In this document: piece by piece, positions 1 to 9,230 of the stretch | Layout: every line of letters starts with the position of its first letter | How positions within the stretch are numbered: the stretch's first letter is position 1 | Origin: JACVRW01 sp963757815 | GTDB lineage: Bacteria; Actinomycetota; Thermoleophilia; Solirubrobacterales; Thermoleophilaceae | Direction: 5' to 3' | DNA length: 64,000 bases | Assembly: GCA_963757815.1 (NCBI GenBank) | Contig: CAVWSN010000018.1 | Coordinates: 1 to 64,000 of the forward strand | Made by a program: the position numbers and the translations under genes | The notes under the pieces: model-generated | Databases searched by the model: none | Told to the model about the DNA's origin: nothing | The model's input: only the letters and a program-made list of their open reading frames with translations

Positions 1-1332
1 CGAACGCTGTCACGGCGAGAATGGCGGTCGGAACTCCAGGGCGCTCGCGGCAGGCGAGGGATCCGCGTGGGTGACGTCGCGGGGGCGGCGGATGCGGGCA
101 CCCTTCCCGCCTTCGCCTGCGACGAGGCGCTCGCGGGCGGCGGCAGCCGGACCTGCTGGTGGCCTCCGACCTCCCGCTCGGGGCCCCAACAGTCCGGCGG
201 CGCGCGCGATGGCCGACGCGATCCGGTCGGTGATCGAGCGGCACGAATTCAGAGCAGGCAAACACTCGGTCGGCTACGCGTCGTGTGACGACTCCACGTC
301 ACAGAGCGGCAGCTCGAGCTCCGTAAGTGCGCCGCCAACGCGAATGCCTACGCGCGCGCGGAGAAACTCGTGGCGGTGATCGGCCCGTACAGCTCGGGTT
401 GTGCGAAGGTCGAGATCCCGACTCTCAACCGGGCGCCGGGTGGCCCATTGGCGTTGGTCAGTCCCTCGAACTCGCATCCCCATCTGACGAAGCAAGGCTT
501 CGCGCCGGACGCGCCGGAGATCTTCTACCCGACCGGCGAGCGCAACTACGCCAGGCTGTCGCCCAGCGACGACCTCGAGGGTGCGGCGCTGGCGATGCTC
601 GCAACGCAGCTCGGCCTCAAGAGCGTCTATCTGATCGACGACGGGGTCTTGTGGGATACGCCGTTGACCGACTCCGTCCCCCGGACGGCCGAACGGGTCG
701 GCCTGACGATCGCCGGCGCGAAGGCTTTCGACCCGGGGGCGAAGAGCTTCGAGGCGCTCGCGAACGAGGTCGCGCGGTCGGACGCGCAGGGCGTCATGCT
801 CGACGCCTTCCTGGACGACGGCGGCGGCGACCGCGTGCTGAGGGCCTTGCGCGCCCGCCTCGGCCCGCGCGTGCCGATCATGGCGACCAGCGGGCTCTCG
901 CCCGATCCCCGACGTGCTCGAGAGAGCCGGCCGCGCCGCCCGCGGCCTGTACGCGATGACGCCGGATCTGCTGGCCGGAGGGCCTGGGCTCACACCTGCC
1001 GCCAGGCGCATCGCGGCCGACCTCGGCTCGGCTGCCGATGAGCGTTTGTGCTCCATGCCGCGCAGGCCGCGGACGTGGTCCTGACGGCGATCGCCCGCTC
1101 CGACGGGACGCGGGCCGCGGTGCTCCGCGAGCTGCGGGCGAGCCGCGTGAGGGACGGCATCCTGGGCACCTTCCGCTTCGACGGCAACGGGGACATCACG
1201 CCCGCCAAGCTCACCGTGCTCCGCGTGACGGGCCGGAGCGCGACGGATGAGCGCCTGCCGGCCGACTACCAGGGCGCGACCATCGACCGCGTGCTGGAGG
1301 TGCCGACGAGCCTTGTCGAGGCCGGGCCGTGA
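1..1332 (+). pseudogene. Frameshifted remnant of a periplasmic ligand-binding-domain protein (type I, Leu/Ile/Val-binding-like), 5' end outside the window
   Basis: Pieces of one protein appear in successive frames. A short stretch reading GEGSAWV near position 50 resembles a YVTN/beta-propeller blade. It is followed by RGPNSPAARAMADAIR (from about 183), KCAANANAYARAEKLVAVIGPY (from about 315), a long block at 370-900 with GAALAMLATQLGLKSVYLI, then DVLERAGRAARGLYAMTPDLL (from about 905) and AADVVLTAIARSDGTRAAVL (1055-1332). This order matches the extracytoplasmic binding fold found C-terminal in large SARP/beta-propeller regulator-like proteins of soil actinobacteria. Frame changes near 183, 305, 905 and 1040 break it. 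It is either a pseudogene or a badly called sequence. It ends just before the LuxR gene. What it binds cannot be said. Confidence 0.7.
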
Positions 1333-1390
1333 GGCGCTCCCCATGGGCCGCGAGCTCTTTGGGAAGTAGCCCGCCGCCATACTGCGGGGC

Positions 1391-4347
1391 ATGGCCACTC
1401 GGGTCACGAGTTCCCGCTTGGTCGGTCGCGGGGGAGTTGGCCGAGCTCGAGGCGGCGTTCGCGGACGCCGAATCGGGCGCCCCCTCCCTCGCGCTCGTGG
1501 CAGGCGACTCCGGGGTGGGCAAGACCCGGCTGGTGGCCGAGCTTGTCGCGCGCGCCGCTGAAAGCGGTGGCCACACGCTCTCCGGCGAGTGCGTCGACCT
1601 CGGCGACGGCGAGCTTCCCTACGCTCCGCTCCTGACGGCGCTTCGGCCGCTGGCGCGGGACGGTGACGCAGCGCTCGAGGCGCTCCCCACCGCCACGCGC
1701 GCCGAGCTCACTCCCCTCATGCCGGCGTTGGGCGAGGGGCCCGCCCCCAGCCGCGACACAGGCGCCCAGGGTCGACTGTTCGAGGCCGTCCTCGCGCTGC
1801 TGCACGAGCTGGGCGAGCGCGCCCCCGTGCTGCTCGTGCTGGAGGACATCCACTGGGCCGACAGCTCCACCCGCGCGTTCCTCGCCTACCTGGCGCGGAG
1901 CCTCTTCGACGAGCGCGTGCTCGTCGTCGCCTCGTACCGGCTCGACGAGTTGCACCGCCGCCATCCGCTCCGCCCGCTGCTTGCCGAGCTGGAGCGCGAT
2001 ACGCGCGTGCGCCGCGTCGAGCTCGCGCCGCTGACGCGTGACGAGCTGGCCGGCGCGCTGGGCGACATCCTCGGCGCCCCACCGGCAGCCGAGCTCGTGG
2101 AACGCCTCTACGCGCGCTCGGAGGGCAACCCGCTGTTCATGGAGGAGCTCTTGGCTGCGGGCCTCGACGGCCGCGGCGCCCTGCCCCGGACGCTGCGCGA
2201 CGCGCTGATGCTCCGGATCGAGCGGCTTCCCGACCGCGCGCAGGGGCTCCTGCGCGTGCTCGCGGTCGGTGGCCGGCTCGACCACGACCTGCTGGCCGAG
2301 GTCGCGGGGCTGGACGCGCGCGAGCTCCAGGAGTGCCTGCGCACTGCGGTCGCCAATCATCTCGCGGTCGTGGACGCCGACGGCAGGCTGGCGTTCCGTC
2401 ACGCGCTCCTGCGCGAAGTGGTGCAGGACGACCTGCTGCCGGGCGAGAGGATCGAGCTCCATCGCACGCTCGCCGAGGCCCTCGAGCGGCGGTCGGCGGC
2501 CGGCGACGCGAGCGTCGCGATCAGCACCGCGATCGCCTCCCACCGCCTCGCGGCCGGCGACCACACCGCTGCGCTCGCGGCGAGCATGCATGCAGCGGAC
2601 GCGGCCGAGGCGGTACGCGCCCCGAGCGAGGCGGCTGCGCTGCTCGAGCGGGCGCTCGAGCTGTGGGACCAGGTTCCGAACGCCGAGGCCGTGGCCGGGC
2701 TCGAGCGCGGCGACCTGATGTGGCGTGCGGCCGAGGTCCACAACCTCGGGGGCCGGCGCAGCCGGGCGGAGGCGCTCCTGCGCGCCGCGCTCGAGGACGT
2801 CGACGAGACGGCCGAGCCGCGAAAGGCGGCGAGGATGATGGCGCGCCTGGCTCGCTTCCAGTGGCACGTCAACCGCGCCGACGAGGCGCTCGACACCCTG
2901 CGCGCCGGCCTCCGGCTGCTGCCTCCCGGTGAGGACTCGCCCGAGCGCGCCGCTCTGCTGGGCATGTGGGCGCGAGGCCAGATGTTCCAGGGGCGCCTGC
3001 GCGAGGCCGTCGAGCAGGCGCGCGAGGCACAAGGCGTGGCGGAGGCATGCGGCGACGCCGCCTCGCTCGGCGTTGCACTCAACGTGCTCGGGACGGCGCT
3101 GATTCCGCTGGGCGAGATCGAAGAGGGCACGGCCGCACTCAGGCGGGCGGGCGAGATCGCTGTCGAGCGCGGCGACCCGCTGGAGATCGACGCGGCGGCG
3201 GTCAACCTGGCCGATGCGCTGCACGCCGCAGGCCGGAGCCGCGACGCGATCGAGGCGGCGCGCCGGGGCGCCGAAGAGCTCGCGGCCAGCCCGAATACCC
3301 ACCAGTGGCTCAACTTGATGATGGGCGAAATCGCATTCGACCTCGGCGACTGGGAGGAGGCGGCCCGAGCGCTGCCCGAGCCGGGCCGCCGCTTCGACGA
3401 CCGCACGATGCTGGTGATCGAGCTGGGCCGCCTCCAGCTGGCGATGGGCAGAGGCGAACACGCCGAGGCCGCCGAGTGGATCGAGCGCATGCGCCCTACG
3501 CTCGAGGACTCGACCGAGCCGCAGTTCCTGGCACCGATCGGCGGGCTCCAGGCCGAACTGCTGCGCCGTAAGGGCGATCTCGACGCTGCCCGCGAGACCG
3601 TCGAGACGGCTGCTCGGCCGGCTCGAGCACGGCACCGACGACCTGCCCGTTTAGGCAACCTGGCCACCGCCGGCGTGGCGGTGGAGGCCGACGCCGCGGA
3701 GCGGGCGCGGGACGTCGGCGACGATCCGGAGGCTGCCCGGGCGCTCGAGCGGCTCCGCGTGTTCCTGGAGCAGGTTCGGGCGGCGGCCGAGAACGGCGGG
3801 CCGATCCAGCGCGCGCACCTCGCCACAGCCGAGGCCGATGCGGCCCGCGCGATCCGGCGCGAACGATCCCGCGCTCTGGGCGACCGCGACGGCGGCATGG
3901 GAAGCGCTCGAGCGGCCCTACCCGGCGGCACTGGCCCGTTGGCGGGAGGCCGAGGCGCACCTGGCTCGCGACGATCGTGACGCGGCGGCGGAGGCCGCCC
4001 GCGCGGCGCTCGAGACGGCGCGCCGGCTGGGCGCCGGATGGCTGACCCACGAGGTCGAGGGCCTGGCGAGTCGCGGCCGCTTGGGGCTGGACGTCCCCGC
4101 CGAGCCGCACACCCGGGCCGCGGAACCGGACGACCCCTTCGGCCTGACGGCGCGCGAGCGTCAGGTCCTGGCGCTCGTGGCACGCGGGGCCACCAACCGC
4201 GAGATCGGCCGCGAGCTCTTCATGGCGGAGAAGACCGCGAGTGTCCACGTGTCGCGAATCCTGGCCAAGCTCGACGTCCGCTCGCGCACGGAGGCGGCGG
4301 CAGTCGCGCACCGCCTCGGGCTGGCTGAGGGGATAACGGTCCCTTAG
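1391..4347 (+). pseudogene. LAL-type ATPase-LuxR transcriptional regulator, frameshifted
   Basis: Large STAND/LAL regulator. The ATG at 1391 gives MATRVTSSRLVGRG, and the protein continues in another frame after a change near 1432. It has a P-loop AGDSGVGKTRL (near residue 45), Walker B VLLVLEDIHWAD (near 170), a long TPR-like helical middle, and a C-terminal LuxR helix-turn-helix (LTARERQVLALVARGATNRE... VHVSRILAKLDV). The HTH lies in a different frame from the ATPase part: changes occur near 3610 and 3650 (a compensating pair) and near 3855. The span is 2957 nt, not a multiple of three. All domains remain recognisable, so sequence error is as plausible as real decay. If intact it would be an ATP-dependent DNA-binding regulator of about 985 residues. 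Its target is unknown. Confidence 0.8.
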
Positions 4348-4555
4348 CGGATCAGCTGTGGGCTGCTCCCGCTCGCTTCCCGGTCGGGATTCGGCACCGG
4401 GGTTGGTCTCCGCCGGCCGGGTCAGGGCTGGGGAAGGGTGTGTGGGACAGCGGCCGCTGCGACTCTCTCGGCGAATAATCTTCGGCTGATTCCGGATGTT
4501 GCCGAATCTGCATCGGCACCGGGGCAGCCCCAACGCCGGACCCGGCGCCACGATG

Positions 4556-4588
4556 CTGACTTTGCCCGCTCCTGGCGGTCAAAGTCAG
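4556..4588. terminator. Hairpin of a repeated type, possible bidirectional terminator
   Basis: Inverted repeat CTGACTTTG-c-CCGC, loop TCCTG, GCGG-t-CAAAGTCAG, giving a 13-bp stem with one internal mismatch. It lies between the 3' ends of the LuxR gene (+) and the ROK gene (-). The same arms and the same 5-nt loop recur at 6836-6870 in the opposite orientation, again between convergent genes. There is no long T-tract, so it may act as an actinobacterial-type hairpin terminator or be a REP-like repeat. Confidence 0.5.
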
Positions 4589-4640
4589 GAAAGCTCGCGC
4601 TTCCCCGAGCGCAGCGGCCGAACGATCTTCGATCGCTCCC

Positions 4641-4711
4641 GGCCCGCCGCGGCCGACGAGCAACACCCCTTCCCCAGCCCAATACGCGAGACCGACCCGG
4701 CGCCACCACCC
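4641..4711 (+). repeat. Dispersed intergenic repeat, copy 1
   Basis: Contains CTTCCCCAGCCC (around 4669-4680) followed by AATACGCGAGACCGACCC, in a block of about 70 nt. A second copy at 55470-55537 shares the GC-rich lead-in, the GAGCAA segment and this core with only scattered differences. Both copies lie directly downstream of a plus-strand gene and before the 3' end of a minus-strand gene. Confidence 0.6.
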
Positions 4712-4730
4712 CAGAGCGACGGGCCACTGA

Positions 4731-5847
4731 CTAGGCCGCGACGCCGCGCCGGATCGCGCGGTCGATCGCCGCCGGTGAGAGGACGTGCTCGATCATCATG
4801 ATCGCCGCTCCTATCACTCCCGCGCGGTCCTCGAGCTGGCTCGGCACGACGCGCAGCTCCTCGGTGGCGAGGGGCAGCGAGCGCTGAAAGATCACCTCGC
4901 GCACGCCCGCGAGCAGCTGGTGCGACGCCTGGCTGACGTCGCCGCCGATAACGATTACCTCGGGGTTGAAGAAGTTCACACATCCCGCGAGGACGTCGCC
5001 GAGGTTGCGGCCGGCCTCCCGGACGAGTTGGGTGGCGGTCCCGTCGCCCGCCTTGACCAGGCGCACCACGTCGCGGCTGGTATGCGCCTCGATGCCTTGC
5101 TCGGAGAGCCGGCGCGCGAGCGCCGCACCGCCCGACACCGCCTCGAGGCAGCCGACGTTGCCGCAGCGGCACACCACATCGTGCCCGGCGAGGCGAATGT
5201 GGCCGATGTCGCCCGCCGCGCCCTTGGCACCACGATGGATGTGCCCCTCGGCCACGATGCCGCAGCCGATGCCCGTTCCCACCTTGATGAAGAGGAGATG
5301 ACCGCACTCGCGCCAGTGCGTCCAGTGCTCGCCCTGAGCCATGATGTTCACGTCGTTGTCCACCAGCACGGGCACGCCGTAGCGCGCGGCGAACCAGTCG
5401 GGGATTGAGAATCCATCCCAGCCCGGCATGATCGGCGGGCTGGTCGGCTCACCTCGGTCGAAGGCCACGGGCCCCGGGACGCCCAGGCCGACGCCACGTA
5501 CCTCGTCGACCCCACGGCCGATGTCCTGGAGAAGGCGGCCGAACTTCTCGTGAACGATGCCGAGGACGGCGTCCGGTCCCTCCGCGATGTCGAGGTCGAT
5601 CCCGATCTCCGCCAGCTGTCCGCCGCCGAGGTCGCTGACCGCCAAGCGCGAATGCGTGGCGCCGAGGTCGGCGGACAGAACCACACCCGAGCCGTCGTTG
5701 AAGGTCAGCGACGTGGGCGGGCGCCCGCCGGTGGAATCGTTGACCCCGGCTTCGACGATCAGCTCGTGCTTCAGCAGCGTGTCGATTCGCTGAGCGACTG
5801 GAGCGGGCGACCAGAAGCCATTGAACCGCCGCACTTTTGGTTGACAT
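4731..5847 (-). CDS. ROK-family transcriptional regulator/sugar kinase-like protein, N-terminus damaged
   Basis: The ROK fold is clear: LSADLGATHSRLAVSDL (nucleotide-binding), GVGLGVPGPVAF, VLVDNDVNIMAQGEHW, KVGTGIGCGIV, and the zinc-binding HIRLAGHDVVCRCGNVGCLEA signature with its Cys cluster. N-terminally only the last part of a winged helix is seen (VAQRIDTLLKHELIV), followed by GGRPPTSLTF. Upstream residues in the same frame do not look like a ROK HTH. An ATG at 5847 opens another frame, so an indel near 5800-5830 is likely; I place the start there tentatively. Sugar-responsive repressors of this family usually control nearby catabolic genes, here perhaps the Gfo/Idh and isomerase-like pair at 6.9-9.1 kb (inference). 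Confidence 0.8.
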
Positions 5848-5859
5848 CCGGCAAAGCTT

Positions 5860-6072
5860 GTGGAAGTACGCCTGCCGTCACGGCTGCTCAGCGAGGCCCT
5901 CGACTCTGCCGGCGCGACAGCCATCAGCAGACGCTTTCAGCTCGCCCTGGGGTGGCTCGCGGTCGGCGCATTTCTGGGCGCCTTGCTGCCCGTGCTTGGC
6001 ATGGCCGTGATCATCGCGTTCAACGCCTTTACTGGCTCCCAATCCGAGGCGAAAATCCCGCCCGCGACCTGA
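5860..6072 (+). CDS. Hypothetical small membrane protein
   Basis: A 70-residue reading frame with a hydrophobic stretch from about residue 27 to 60 (QLALGWLAVGAFLGALLPVL then GMAVIIAFNAF), enough for one or two membrane helices. It is divergent from the ROK gene and begins 12 nt from the proposed ROK ATG. I do not recognise the family. There is no strong ribosome-binding site. The region up to 6200 beyond it shows no other gene. Confidence 0.3.
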   Translation: MEVRLPSRLLSEALDSAGATAISRRFQLALGWLAVGAFLGALLPVLGMAVIIAFNAFTGSQSEAKIPPAT

Positions 6073-6212
6073 CGCCGCGGGGGCGTAACGGTAGGGCGGC
6101 TCGAGCCGCGTGGCTGGATCGCCCGATCGTCGGTAAGAACGGATACCCGCGTCCGTGTCACGAAAGGAGGATCGACCACAAATATTGGGGTCGATCCGCC
6201 ACACGTGACGGT

Positions 6213-6846
6213 GCGTTGCGTCTCGTGACCTGGACCTGGCCGGGCGGTCACGCGCCAGCCGGAGCAGGCCGAGGGCCTGGCGGCGGAACTGACGTGATCG
6301 CTCTGCAGGAGGTGACCAGGCGGAGCGCGCCGCTGTGGCGAGCGGCGCTCGGCGAGATGGGATTCGCGGGATGCGAGACGGCGCTCGACGACGCGCTACC
6401 GTCCCGCCGGGGGGCCCGGCCGCTCGACGTGCTGACCGCGGCGTGGTGGCCGCCTATCTCGCCGGCGGCGATCCGCCTCGTCTCCTCTGCGGAGACCTGA
6501 ACACGTCCAGCCGTGAGCCGCCCGACGGCGGGGGGCTCACCTTCGCGCACAACAGCGCCGGCCGCTTGCGGCCGGCCCGCGGCGAGCGCTGGTACACGCG
6601 GAGAAGGCGCTCGTCCACTGGCTGCGCCAAGCCGGCTGGGTGGACGCCTTCCGCGCACTACACGGCTACGGCGAGCGCGAGGTGAGCTGGACGTTTCCCG
6701 GCGACCGCGGCGGGTGGCGCCTCGACCACGTGCTCGTGGAAGGACTGCGCCCTGTCGCAAGCGCCTACGCGCACGACTGGCGCCGCCGCGGTTTGAGCGA
6801 CCGCTCGGCCTTGGTAGTCGATCTGGAGGACGCGTCCTGGCTTTGA
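6213..6846 (+). pseudogene. Endonuclease/exonuclease/phosphatase-family remnant
   Basis: Fragments of the EEP fold are present in order: DVIALQEVTRRSAPLW with the metal-binding Glu (near 6292), an ALGEMGF segment, then VVAAYLAGGDPPRLLCGDLNTS (near 6450, GDLNT motif), and C-terminal REVSWTFPGDRGGWRLDHVL with the catalytic Asp-His near 6700-6735. The frame changes between the first and second blocks. The distance between VLTA and VVAAYL is far shorter than in complete family members, so about 80 residues of the core appear to be missing. The stop codon lies inside the 6836-6870 hairpin. A working nuclease is unlikely. Confidence 0.6.
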
Positions 6847-6870
6847 CCGCCAGGAGCGGCCAAAGTCAGG
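6836..6870. terminator. Hairpin of the same repeated type as 4556-4588
   Basis: CCTGGCTTTG-a-CCGC, loop CAGGA, GCGG-c-CAAAGTCAGG. This is a 14-bp stem with one G.U-type pair and one internal mismatch. It sits between convergent genes (the EEP remnant on + and the Gfo/Idh gene on -). It is the reverse complement of the 4556-4588 hairpin, including the loop. Confidence 0.5.
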
Positions 6871-6915
6871 ACTGTTCGTCGTTCCGGCCGCCCAGCCGCG
6901 TCGGCCGAGGCCCGC

Positions 6916-8082
6916 TCAGCTCCGGTAGCTGACTTCCTGGCGGCGGCCGTTCTCGGCGGAGCGCAGGATCGCGTCGCAGACCTCGGCGCAGCGGTAGCCG
7001 TCCTCGAAGGTCGCCCCGTGCGGTGCGACGTCGGAGTCGTCGCGGATCGCCGTGAGGAGGTGGTGCAGCTCGTGCACGAAGCTGTGTTCCCAGCCGATGA
7101 TGTGGCCGTGCGGCCACCAGTGTTCCCAGAAGGGGTGGTCCGCCTCCGAGACGAGCACGGTCCGGAAGCCCTGCGCCGACTCCGCCGGTGTCGAGCCGGC
7201 GATGTGCACCTGCAGCTCGTTCAGCCGCTCGAGGTCGAAGGCGATCGATCCCTCGGAACCGTTGATCTCCCAGGTGAAGGCATTCTTGCGCCCGGTGGCG
7301 AAGCGCGTGGCCTCGATGGTGCCGACCGCGCCGCCCGAGAAGGTGACGACGGACTCGAACGCGTCGTCGACCTCGCGCCCGGGCTTGAAGGTGGCGGTGG
7401 TCCCCGCGACCGACTCGATCTCGCCGACGAGGTAGCGCGCGAGGTCGATCACGTGCGCGCCCAGGTCGCCGAGCGCCCCCGAGCCCGCGAGCGCCTTGTC
7501 GAAGCGCCAGACCTCGTCGTCGACCGTCCCCCATTCCTGCAGGTAGGAGCCGCGGAAGTGCGTGATCTCGCCGAGCTCGCCGGACTCGATGATCTGGCGG
7601 GCCAGCCGCACGGCCGGCACGAAGCGGTAGTTGAACGCGCACATGTGCTTGACGCCCGCCGCGTCGACGCGCTGCCACGCGTCGTAGGACTCCGCGGCGT
7701 CGCGGCCGAGCGGCTTCTCGCAGATCACGTGCTTGCCCGCCTCGGCGGCCGCGATCGAGGGCTCCGCGTGGAGGTTGTTCGGGCCCGAATTGTCGAACAG
7801 CGCGATGCGGTCGTCCTCCACGAGCTCGTGCCAGTCCGTCACGTAGCCCTCGAAGCCGTAGCGCGCAGCCGCCTCGCTCACGGCCTCCTCGTTGCGGCCC
7901 GCGATCGACACGAGCTGGGGAAACAGCGGCGGCGGCCAGGTCATGTAGGCGAGCTTCCTGTACGCGTTCGAGTGCGCCTTGCCCATGAACGCGTAGCCGA
8001 GCATTCCCACGCCGATCGTGTCCACGTCGGCGCCGCCGCCGGCGGCGCCCATCGTGACGAAGCCGACCTTCTCCTCGGCCAT
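6916..8082 (-). CDS. Gfo/Idh/MocA-family NAD(P)-dependent oxidoreductase
   Basis: A 388-residue protein. The Rossmann start is IGVGMLGYAFMGKAHSNAY, after a short leader, with the dinucleotide-binding Gly-rich turn. The family signature CEKPLGRDAAES (Lys of the EKP motif) is near residue 120. A C-terminal alpha/beta domain follows, including GDLGAHVIDLARYLVG with the catalytic-region His. I chose the ATG at 8082 (MAEEKVGF) because a longer frame extends without similarity into the upstream gene. The next gene upstream ends 4 nt away, so the two form an operon. Likely role: oxidation or reduction of a sugar or inositol derivative. The substrate is unknown. Confidence 0.88.
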   Translation of the reverse strand: MAEEKVGFVTMGAAGGGADVDTIGVGMLGYAFMGKAHSNAYRKLAYMTWPPPLFPQLVSIAGRNEEAVSEAAARYGFEGYVTDWHELVEDDRIALFDNSGPNNLHAEPSIAAAEAGKHVICEKPLGRDAAESYDAWQRVDAAGVKHMCAFNYRFVPAVRLARQIIESGELGEITHFRGSYLQEWGTVDDEVWRFDKALAGSGALGDLGAHVIDLARYLVGEIESVAGTTATFKPGREVDDAFESVVTFSGGAVGTIEATRFATGRKNAFTWEINGSEGSIAFDLERLNELQVHIAGSTPAESAQGFRTVLVSEADHPFWEHWWPHGHIIGWEHSFVHELHHLLTAIRDDSDVAPHGATFEDGYRCAEVCDAILRSAENGRRQEVSYRS

Positions 8083-8086
8083 GCCG

Positions 8087-9088
8087 CTAGCCCTCCCTCG
8101 CAAACGCGGCGTCGAACGCCACCGACGACGGCGCGAAGTCGGTCCGGCGCACGAACGCGAGCGCGTCGGGCGCGCCCCAGTCGCGGTCCATGCCGGAGTC
8201 CTCCCACTCGATCGAGAGCGGCCCCTCGTAGCCGATCCGGTTGAGCTGCCGGAAGAGGTCCTCGAAGTCGACGTCGCCGTGGCCGGGGGAGACGAAGGTC
8301 CAGCCGCGCTCCGGCTCGCCGAAGTCAATGTGCGAGCCGAGGATCGAGCGCCGCCCGTCGAGCCGCTTCTTCGAGTCCTTTACGTGCACGTGGTAGATGC
8401 GGTCGGCGAACTCCCCGACGAACGTCGCGGAGTCGAGGAACTGGTGCTCGAAGTGCGAGGGGTCGAAGTTGATGCCGAAGCCCTCGCGGTGCCCGACCGC
8501 GTCGAGCGTCTTCTGCGTCGTGGGGAAGTCGTAGGCGATCTCGGTGGGATGCACCTCGAGCGCGAAGCGCACGCCCTCCTCGTCGAACACGTCGATGATC
8601 GGGTTCCAGCGCTCGGCGAAGTCCTCGTAGCCGCGCTCGACGTCCTCCCAGTCGTTGGGCGGGAACGAGTAGAGCAAGTGCCAGATCGAGGACCCCGTGA
8701 AGCCGGTCACGACCTGGATGCCGAGTCGCGCGGCGGCCCGCGCCGTGTCCTTCATCTTCTCGGCCGCGCGCCGGCGGACGCCCTCCGGGTCGCCGTCGCC
8801 CCACACGTCCTCGGGCAGCACGCCCTGGTGGCGCGAATCGATCGGATCGCACACCGCTTGGCCGACGAGGTGCGCGCCGATCGCCCAGCAGTCGAGCCCA
8901 TGCCGTTCGAGCAGCTCGCGCTTGGAGCGGCAGTAGCCGTCGTCGCGCAGGGCCTCGTCCACCTCGAAGTGATCGCCCCAGCAAGCGAGCTCGAGCCCGT
9001 CGAAGCCCCATTCACCGCACTTGGCGGCTAGCTCATCGAGCGGTAGGTCGGCCCACTGGCCGGTGAACAGGGTCACGGGACGTCCCAT
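8087..9088 (-). CDS. Sugar phosphate isomerase/epimerase-family TIM-barrel protein
   Basis: A 333-residue xylose-isomerase-like TIM barrel (AP endonuclease 2/IolE type). Visible metal-ligand regions are FALEVHPTEIAYDF (Glu, His), GINFDPSHFEHQF (Asp, His), IYHVHVKDSKK (His) and LSIEWEDSGMDRDW (Glu). It begins MGRPVTLFTGQWADLPLDEL after an AGGAGG-type site. It is the first gene of a two-gene operon with the Gfo/Idh dehydrogenase, a pairing typical of inositol or keto-sugar catabolism. The ROK regulator downstream may control the pair. The 140 nt beyond its start shows no gene. Confidence 0.88.
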   Translation of the reverse strand: MGRPVTLFTGQWADLPLDELAAKCGEWGFDGLELACWGDHFEVDEALRDDGYCRSKRELLERHGLDCWAIGAHLVGQAVCDPIDSRHQGVLPEDVWGDGDPEGVRRRAAEKMKDTARAAARLGIQVVTGFTGSSIWHLLYSFPPNDWEDVERGYEDFAERWNPIIDVFDEEGVRFALEVHPTEIAYDFPTTQKTLDAVGHREGFGINFDPSHFEHQFLDSATFVGEFADRIYHVHVKDSKKRLDGRRSILGSHIDFGEPERGWTFVSPGHGDVDFEDLFRQLNRIGYEGPLSIEWEDSGMDRDWGAPDALAFVRRTDFAPSSVAFDAAFAREG

Positions 9089-9230
9089 CGGTCTGCCCTC
9101 CTAAGGCGCCCCACGGGCGCGATTCGAGAACGCCGCTCCTTCACGAATGCGTAGGCTCAGTCGGCGGCCGCCATACGCGAGCCTTATCAGACGCGAAAGC
9201 ATGGATGCAAGGTGTTGCGCTCGGGCGCGG

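Larger units (their letters stand above)
4401..4711. repeat. Candidate small inverted-repeat element (MITE-like) between convergent genes
   Basis: The 383-nt gap between the LuxR gene (+) and the ROK gene (-) contains no gene. Read inward, its left arm (4401-4442) shows GGTTGGTCTC, a 14-nt spacer, then GGGCTGGGGAAGGGTGTG. Read inward on the minus strand, the right arm (4711-4657) shows GGTCGGTCTC, a shorter spacer and GGGCTGGGGAAGGGGTGT. The arms are imperfect inverted repeats around a central hairpin (4556-4588). The right arm recurs at 55470-55537. No target-site duplication was recognised. It could be a non-autonomous mobile element or two insertions of a REP-like sequence. Confidence 0.45.

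Noticed and set aside
1404..3635. Very long minus-strand open frame opposite the first LAL regulator
   Set aside because: It is the mirror of a real gene in very GC-rich DNA. Its translation is Arg/Ala/Gly-rich with no domain, while the plus strand shows Walker motifs and a LuxR HTH.
2399..4183. 594-residue Arg/Ser/Ala-rich minus-strand frame
   Set aside because: Low-complexity shadow of the same regulator; no motif and no ribosome-binding site.
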